Assembly (NCBI RefSeq): GCF_000003605.2
Contig: NW_003134361.1
Coordinates: forward strand, 14,796 to 28,216
Length of the DNA: 13,421 nt
From: Saccoglossus kowalevskii
Lineage: Eukaryota; Hemichordata; Enteropneusta; Harrimaniidae
Direction of reading: 5' to 3'
Shown here: positions 1 through 9,300 of the stretch, piece by piece
Position numbering within the stretch: the stretch's first letter is position 1
How the letters are laid out: each line of letters opens with the position of its first letter
Notes under the pieces: generated by a model
Told to the model about the DNA's origin: nothing
Databases searched by the model: none
Seen by the model: only the letters and a program-made list of their open reading frames with translations
Translations under genes and position numbers: made by a program

Positions 1-313
1 AAAAATTATCAAAAAATCTGACAGGTTAAACTTTTAATCTTAGCACATGAAATTCTAAAAACACATAAAATGAAACAATAGACACAAACATCCAGTCATT
101 AATATTACAATTTTTAAGTTTGCCATGAGAAAATGGATGTGAAACTGAGAAAACCATCATGACAATTTTTGAAAACGATAATTGTGAACAATTGGACAAT
201 ATGTCAGTATATAATTTTATAAATTGTAAATTTTTTCAAGAATTGAAAAATTGAAAGAAATAAAAAAAATTAAAAAAAGTACAAAATGTACAAAATTGTC
301 AAATATAACTTAC
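1..313 (-). other. TPCN2 intron after exon j (partial)
   Basis: Strongly AT-rich sequence downstream of the donor at 313. I searched it for the arginine-rich IIS4 helix expected next and found no open exon with splice sites, so that exon lies outside the window. Confidence 0.7.
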
Positions 314-366
314 GATTCAATGGAAAAAGGTGAACCATTCAATATACAGTGTATAATCTCAACAAC
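314..366 (-). CDS. TPCN2: TPCN2 exon j: end of IIS3 and loop towards IIS4
   Basis: This 53-nt exon has acceptor gtttcttcccag and donor gtaagt. It encodes VVEIIHCILNGSPFSIE plus two bases (phase 2 exit). It directly continues FDAAVTITLV into the V-x-E-I string that ends IIS3 in TPC2. It is short and moderately conserved, but both splice sites and the phase fit. The next exon (IIS4) is not within positions 1-313. Confidence 0.83.
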
Positions 367-3300
367 CTGGGAAGAAACAGCAGTCATGTCAGTTACCATG
401 ACAACAAATTCATCTAATTTGAATACATACAAATACATGGGTAATCTGGTTAACAATAAAAAGTATTTCACATGCGCTATTTACATTGCATGGGACTCAT
501 ATCGCCATGATGTTCAGAACACCAAAATAGCAACATTGCCAGCTACATATAAGTTGCTGACTGCTGGTTTGCTATGTGATTAATTGTGATTAGAACTGGA
601 TAAGTCAAACAGTTTTTATGAGGGTGTACTGTTTTGTCTAAATGCATGCACATTTATGGAGCATTAATTATCACGGAATGTGTCCTAACATTTCAGACTG
701 TGTCAGTACATATATATATTTTTTTGGATAACTTCACCAGTAATTGCAAAATGATCTTTTTTATTCATATTCATCGTGTCTTGAAGCCCCCCCCCCCCAC
801 ACACACACAAATATTAGCTAAACATCTCCTGTTGAAGTTCCTTTGACCCATCTTGTTCTAATTTTGGGATTTTTTTTTACAAATTCTGTGAGTTATGGAC
901 CAAACAATAAATTAAGATTTTGAACATGATTTGAAAAAACAAAACAAAGTATATAAAAGTAATTTATTAAAATGGAAATACATAACATTTGAGGTCAGAG
1001 ATCAAGGGTCATAATAGACTGCATACTTACCACTAACGTAATTGTAACTGCAGCATCAAAGAGATTACTTTTACTAGATATATACCGTCGCCATCCCAAC
1101 GCCCATACTTTCACTGTCTAGAAAAATCACAAATCAGAGATGCAAGAAAGTGTTCCCACGTGAAGTGAATTCAATAATCTATAAAGTTTACTGAGCATAT
1201 TTAACATACAACCATTTTCCGCCTGAGCATTGCTTGTGATGCTCTATAGAATAATTCAAAACAAAATAAAGATATGTGTATTAAATTACATCCAAATCCA
1301 CACAGTAGTTCTTGAGATATTGATGCAACAATATTTGACACATCCATCAACACATATAGACATTGGTATGACACTTGGCTACCTTTGTGCTTTTCACAAG
1401 AGACACAAATTCCAAAAATATTCAGTAAAGCATCATTCTGCTATTGAAATCTTGACATAGTCGGCATAATTGTGTTACTATGCTTTAGCTGCTGAATTCA
1501 CTTTGACAGTCGGCATGAGTTACTGTGCCATGCTGATTGATTTAATAAAATCTATTGACGACAACATAGCTATGTCAGGCAGGTAAAATGTTAGTCTGAA
1601 GATCAAGACAAATCTTGACAGAAAGACATCTCTTAGAAATTTAATTATTCGGAAAACTATCATATCAGATAATTTTTTATTCATTGTAAGATCCTGCATA
1701 ATGAATGAAACTTTTTTACTACCAGACTTTCTTGTCAAAATTTGTCTTCACTTTTTTTTGTATTCTCCAATATTTCTGGAAATGACCGCTAATTTTGGAG
1801 ACAACAGACAAAATTCGAGTAAATTTTCAGTTTTTACTCAAAAATATTTGGCTATTTTTATCCCAATCTTCTGACAGAAAGTGCAGACTATAAACAGGAT
1901 TATTTTGTGAATTTGTGATAAAAAGAGGGAACTGGTGGTGAAAAGGTTGAAACGAGTATCTTAAAGCAGGGGAGTTGTCACCTGCATGTACACCAGATGG
2001 GCATAGCATATCATTGTTTACTAACAAGCATTTATGCACGAGTCTTTGCGTTTTTAGCATGGGTTGTTATCATTGCTTGGGACTCAATTCCCGCGCGTGC
2101 ATAGGTGACGACCCTCCCGCTTTAAGATATATAAAAAATGTTATTAAATGTGTATAGCCTGTTATTAGCATACTTTTTTGATTATCAAATGCCACGCGAT
2201 ATTTTGATGCATTTATGCTATATTTGTCTGTCCTGCGTTTACATTTGATTTTACCAAATATGCCGGATCTCACAGTAATAAGTGATAACTTAAAACTGTG
2301 ATGACAAAGTCAATCAGATACAAATCAAATCAAATAAATTCAATCTTAATACAATGATGATTTGGGAAATAAAAAAAAAAACCCACATGATTGCCACTTA
2401 CTTGTTCAATTACATAATACCACACAAACACAAAATTGGTGACAGCTAAATTAGATGCACTGTAATTAAGTTTTTTCTCATACTGTACTCCAAGTTCTAC
2501 CTGCAAACACAGTAAAACACAATATTGCTGTAACAGTAATTGGGTTAATTAATAACTTATATGCATATAAGTATTTCTACTCCTAAAACATATTTGAAAT
2601 TCCAAATTGAATAATAATATTCCCATATATTATCATCTTTTGATAAATGAAGCTCTATGTATATATTTGTGGTATACTCCTAAGTTTAGATTGGATCAGA
2701 TTGTTCTTTAAGTGTCACTGTCATCACATCGCATAGTGCTGTTGTGGGTCCCACAAGACATATTAAATATGTGTTAATAGTAAAAAAAAATTAACGTTCT
2801 TGACTTTGACTACGATACTTTACTACTACTAATAGATCTTATTATTATACATCTGTCACGGTAACGCCATAAGTTACAGCGTGCTGTAATTTTGCAGTAT
2901 TTTCATTCTACTATATACTACTACTGCACACTTTGAGGTATTCTCGTAATAACTTCATGTTATCCAATGGCCGCCAAGACCTTGTTAAGAGCGACTTATT
3001 TTACCCTAAAATAGTGCTCCATTTTCTACCGTTATCGCATCCACTGCTCACCTGGCCTATATGTTACCATGGTATCTGGAACAGTGGATGCGATGGCGAC
3101 AGAGATTGGAACACTATAAATACTCACCAAATACTTCTACAGTTCTGATAAGGGCAGATGTATACAGTTTCTGGTTGTAAGGTAAAAAGTTGGGAATTGA
3201 CAACCCTTAATTTTATACGCCCTTAATTCTACTTACTGTTATGCATATCACGTTTGCCAATGCCACTAAATTACCGAAATAATTGAAATATTGATGAGCA

Positions 3301-6300
3301 ATACAGTACTGTATTTTACGAAGAAAACCATTTTCTATGTATCTTATTTCTGGCTTCTGAAAAAAACAAAAACATGAAGAAATCAGTTTACAAGAAAATG
3401 CAAATATTTGTTTTCGGGGTATATCACTATTAAGGCCAAAGAAAAAGTTTCTGATTTTTTAAAAATTTACTCATACAGGAGGTTTATTATTTTTATTCTG
3501 AAAACATGATTTTCATTTTTAAATTCAGATTAATAAAAAATGTTACATGTGTTTTCTGCCAATGATCACATCGCCTAGAGTTTCACAACTACATGTATAG
3601 AGGTATTAAGAGCCATGAAATAAAATAATTATGCAATTGTAGAAACAGTACAGCATACAACAGAAGTACATGTACCTACCCTTTTCCATGTGGTGTCTTT
3701 ATTCAATTGATCAAACACTTCTTGAAATTGTGCCGTGTTCAACGTTCCACCAATGTCTGTATCTAATTCCTGTGATATATTGAAAGATATATATTAGCAA
3801 CTTATACTACTTTCATAGTTACAAGTAACTTTAAGCCATTTATTTATTAATTGAAAAAAAATTACTAAAAAAAATAACTATTACCGTAAAAAAATACTAA
3901 TAAAACATAAACTAAACAAATGAGCAAAAAAAACAAACAAACAAACAAATAAATAAATAATTTTTGAAACAAATGGACATGGTTTTCTATTGGCAAATTG
4001 TTTTTTTAAAAAAAAAAGTTGTAGGTTTAATTTTGTGAATAGTGCCAAAGGTTGACTTTGGTGCACAATGGTTAAAATAAACAATCTACACAATTAACAA
4101 ACTGCCAACAAAAATTTAATACTGTAAAAGGGTTAAATATTCACTTTAATTTAGCTTATTTCGCTGACTGGAAAATGTGCTAAATTAAAACCCAGTGACT
4201 ATGTAAAATTTAGCATAGAACACATTATCTAAATGATAAAACCGTGAATTTAAAACCCAGTGAATATGTCTGAAATGGTAAATCTGCGTAAGATCAAATT
4301 AATATACTCTAGTCAGCAAAGATATGTTTATTACTAATATGCTTAATATAAAATTGATAAACTATTTACAATTGCAAATGAATTGGTCAGGCTAGCGAGG
4401 TAGGCATCTCCCTACATTCTGTGAAGTGATCAGGTATAAATCTAAAACAGCAGAACAGCTGACGTCACTGCAAATGTCTTTACAATATGCAACTGCTTTT
4501 CAATTTTACAATTATTTATATAATTATATAATTGAACGTCATACCCTACAAGCAATACATTTATGTATTAAGTAAACAAAAATAATTTGAAAATAAATTG
4601 ACTGATTTCGCACCTACATGTACTTTTTAACATTTGGAAAAAAAACAGAAGATAGATTATTTGTGAAACAATGTGACTGCATGTACATGTATTTTAAAGT
4701 AGTATAAAAGTAATGTTATCTGTGAACAGTTATTTACTAAGTGGTCTGGGAGTTCTTATCGTAAGGCATACCACTTAAGAAGCAAGCTAAAAGGACATCA
4801 ACAATTAAAGTATTACCATGGATACAATATGGATGCACCGTTTAATTCTATGTTGAAAGTAATTTAAATGCAAATCTCTATTCATCAGGCCGTAATCAAT
4901 GACCTATTCATTTAGAATGGAAATCAGATCTTTAACTGGACGTTCAACTACAATGGGTTCATCTCAGTAATGGGGGCATATGGTATTTCCATTAAATGGT
5001 GCAGTCCATTTAAGAGATAACAGTTACAGAGGGAAGCCAGACACCACACCCTGGTATCTTTCAGTCACGACACAGTCACCCCAGCAGGCAACAGCCATGC
5101 ATTTTCACATAATTTTCGCTCTTGTCTTATTTTCACGTAGCTATGAAATCGTGGACGGGCAAGAAGTGTGTCAAGAATTCTACGACATGTGCATCGACGG
5201 CAACTATTGCACATACATGTTCGTTACTCCGAATGCAGACTACTTGGACGATTGTCCCGAATTCAGCGTGGTTAAATCCGACTTGGACGACATGACAAAG
5301 TACATGCAGAAACAAGAAAAGATGATACAAGAAATGTCGATTGAACTTGAAGAGTTGAAACTCTCGAAAACTGATCAATATGAAGAACGGCGAGATATGA
5401 AACAACAGATGTGGGATCAGGTGGATGACTTGGATCGACATTGGCAGTGGATACAGAGACAGCAAAAACAAATCGACAATCAGAATGAGCTGATCAACGA
5501 GTGGCAGTCACAAATTGAAGATATGTGGATCCAAGTCGAGGAGCAAAACTGGGTACAACGACTGCAATACGAATTGCAGCAGCAGCAGTACCAGATAGAA
5601 CTACACCAGGAGCTCATCGAGGCACAGCAGGACAGTATGGAGAGACAGCAGCGTGACTGGGAAGACAGCCACGGAGTAATCTGGGAACAAATGCAGGACT
5701 GGATACTGGATCATCAGAATAGTCTGATAGAGTCGCTGAAATTAGCGCAATCACAAGACTCCAGCAGTGAGCTCGTACATCAGCAATGGGAATCAATTGG
5801 GCAGCTAGAGGACGATAACTATCAACAACAAATCCTACTGGAGGATTACCAACATCAACTGACGTGTCTTGAAGATATGACAAGACAGATAGCACGAGAG
5901 ATAGAAACAGACCAAGAACAAAACTCTGGTGAGTGCTATTTACTTCTAGTGCATCAAAAAAACTTTTCCTAGTATTAAATGTGTTGACAGTATTTTTTTT
6001 TTTGTGCCATAAGCAAGCTATTTGGCCACGGGTTAAATTAATACTTGTCAAGATTGTACAAGCACAAGTTATGTTTATTGTTGGTTTTCTAAATACAGTT
6101 TGGTAGAATAAATCACATGTAGTATTATTTAGTTCAGCTCATCAATTGTTACATATTATATTCAGAATTTGATTTTATAATTTTGCATATGACGTAATGT
6201 TGTTGGTATTATTTTTTGTGGTTTCATAATCAGACTAATCAAACCCAAAACTTAGAATGGTGATGAGTAAATTCCGGATTTATTATGCTTACTATCTATC

Positions 6301-9300
6301 TGTAGGTCACAAAGAATATCAATAAGTATACAATTGTCTTTAATATATATACGAATATATTTTAATGTTTCCAAAGTACTTGGCTCATAAATAATATTCT
6401 GAAAATTGAAAATAAATTTTTATTTTTGTTGTTACAAATCAATGTATACACACAGATGTACATCAATTTGGATTATAAATATTATAGGACCAGTTTTTTA
6501 AATTTTGAGTAAATTGAAGAGAAGGAGATGCAAGTAAATTCTGGTTGTCAAAAATTAATTAGCGATTTGTAATTTATCATTTTGGTAATTGCTCATTATT
6601 TATTGAACCTGTCACCTGAAACTGTGTGTCAAATTACAATAGGAAACCGGACTGGAAATGAACGGGCATGTGAACTTTAAACGTAAAAACAAGACACATA
6701 CCTGAAATGTACATGTAGATTCATGTCTAACCATAATAGTTTGTATATTCTGCAATTGCTTGTAAGCCTCTAATATATTATAATTCACTATGGTCATGAT
6801 TGAACAGCGCCATCTATGGCACTGTTTGTTTTTAACTTTGTTTTCTAGAATAGTGAGCCATGACAGTCATGCCCTACCGTTCAACTTAAATACAAGTTTG
6901 GTAAAAAAATATGAAAAAATGAAATACATTCATTTTTAAGATTTAAAACAGGGATATGCATCATGTAAATTATTGACACTATTAAAAAACAAAAATTAAT
7001 AAATTCAGATCATTAATATTCACCACAATTTATATTTTTATTCCATTATTTACATATTTTCTCTTTTTTTTTGTATGATCATTTTGGTTGCCATGCATTC
7101 AGATGAACCAGTTAGCAGAGTAACAGCGCATTGTACGAGCCGGAGGTTCTCCGGATATTTCCACAATATCCAGAAGATAACAACATTAAATGAGACTGTC
7201 AACTCACCACCACGTGATGTCGCTGCATTCAACATTTATCAGAAGCTATACGTAGCATATACGTACGGAAAACGTTGTGAAATTTACATCTACAATGACA
7301 ACGGGACGTTCTCACTGCATCAGCAAATCGAGTTTGATTATCAGGATCAATACGAATATTTAAACCACTTCATGGAGCAATTTCAAATACAGGGCACTCA
7401 ATACATGATTATCGGACACGCTTCGAAATTTGGACATGTTGTATATCAATTTGTGAACCGCAAGTTTGTGGAAATTCAAATTATTGAGACCCCTCAGCAG
7501 CAGTTGAAGGACTGGGAGTTCTTTGCCATCAGCAACGACGAAATGGAGTACTATTTAGCTGCAGCAATCAACCGAGAAATGTTGAACGTGGAAAAAGTTT
7601 TTAGTTCCGTGACTAACAGTACGATCTACAAATGGGATCATTATGGGAAACGATTTCAGCATTTTCAAAATATCAAAACGACCGGTGCTCGGACTGTCCT
7701 GGCATATAATCTGGCTGATCAGAATTATCTGGCTTATGGATCAAGTTATTTACTCGAATCATCTAATCCGTATAATCTTCACGTACAGATTTTCCGATTT
7801 GAGGAATCCAACAAATTTGAATTTTCTCAAACTTTGCCGATTCCAGGCTGGACTACTGATATCGTTAGTTTCCGTGACGATGGTGATTTCTACTTACTTG
7901 ATGTTAAGTTTATGAGCGTTAACGGCACGTATAATACAGCATCCCCCATATACAAATGGGACGAAAGAATGAAAAAGTTTATTATCCACCAGAAAATCAA
8001 AACGCAAGGTGCTACCATGGCATGTCCGTTTATACTTAATGACAACCGTTACATAGCGATCGTTAATGCCTGGGAGGACGAGAACCACGAAAGTTATACA
8101 CCAATCGAAGGCAGAAACACTATGATTCATAAGAGAAATGAACAGGGTCTTTTCGTTCCTTGGCAGGTCTTGGACGTCAATTACGCAACTACATGCGAAG
8201 CATTTAAAGCAAAGGGAAAAGCAAGTTTGATGATCAGGAAAAATTTATTCCAGTATCTTCCTTGATCTGTCTCATCGTCGAATAATATTAATTCTATTTT
8301 GTGTTTTTTTCGTAGGAACACAAAATATATCTGAAATATATATATTTGGAGTGTAGTAACGATTTGCTCGTTCAGTAGCACATATGCTTATAAGTAAATG
8401 GCACGTGTATTTTCGCTCAAAATAAGTAGACTGTATTTTAGTGACACTACCGGTATATAAATAAAAGCAGTAAATTGTGAAATGTTTTTTAGCGATGTGT
8501 TCAAATAGAGCAAATACGGTATTAAAATATAATTTAATTAATAATTGTTAAATATTCTGCAATTTTTTTCATCTGTGGTACAAATGGTAAGATTAAAGCA
8601 GGAGGGTGGTCACCTGCGCACGCACCGGAATTGAGTCGCAGCCAACGATAACAACACATGCTAAAACGCAAAGGCTCATGGGTAGACGCTTTTTTGTAAA
8701 CAATGACACGCTATGGCCATCTGCGGCATGCGCAGGTGACGACTCCCCTCGCTTAAAAAAAAAGGTGAATGAACACACACCAGGCACCAACAACACAATA
8801 TTTTATTTGTCAATTTGTTTTTCGTTGCTAGATAGTTTAATAACATTGTAATCAATATATTGATCATGCATTTTGAAAACTAGTGGGAGGGGAATGATAT
8901 TTCAATAGAAAAATAAAATTGTTTCATTTACAATAGGATTTCAGCATTTTATTATGAGACTAATTTGAATCAAAATATATTTAAATGACTACAGTGCATT
9001 TATTCTAACTATTACATGTACTAGCATATTAACAGTGAATAATTTAGCAACTATGAGTTTACAATTTTTTTCTCAGTACTTATTCAATGTTATAATGCTG
9101 TACCATTACTTTCACCATCCTAGTACAGCCTGATCCGTAGGCCTTTGGTGCATTCTAGCCACGCTGTGTGGCGTGATCGCGTGGACAGGTTTCATGTTCT
9201 CTGCACGTAATAAGCTCGGTTATTAAGCATCCTTTTTGGGGGATGCCCGGTGGCCGTGGGAAGATTTGTAGTGATGTGAAGCTAGGCGATTAAGTGCCAT

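Noticed and set aside
251-583. 110-codon plus-strand ORF with two Cys, briefly considered as an Ig-like exon
   Set aside because: The Cys-Trp-Cys spacing does not fit an Ig fold, there is no signal peptide or clear family, and it overlaps a well-supported TPCN2 exon on the other strand (314-366).
1975-2157. Short ORFs within the family 1 repeats (also 8593-8851)
   Set aside because: They are chance frames inside palindromic non-coding elements. The similar peptides in both copies reflect the shared repeat.
2933-3148. 71-codon plus-strand ORF in a GC-richer block
   Set aside because: It contains the hairpin and lies within a TPCN2 intron. It has no recognisable domain or splice context.
4980-5096. 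Upstream in-frame ATG adding 39 residues to the nested protein
   Set aside because: It would bury the signal peptide internally and has a weak start context. The ATG at 5097 places the hydrophobic signal at the N-terminus.
5133-5471. 112-codon minus-strand ORF
   Set aside because: It is an antisense shadow of the coiled-coil exon. Its hydrophobic look comes from complementing Gln/Glu/Lys codons.
5614-6051. 145-codon minus-strand ORF
   Set aside because: It is antisense to the coiled-coil exon and runs into its intron. No family was recognised and the plus-strand protein is far better supported.
7075-7102. ATG at 7075 as an independent start of an EPTP protein
   Set aside because: The first codons lie in the pyrimidine tract and acceptor of the intron. 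Phase-1 splicing from 5928 to 7103 joins the reading frames exactly.
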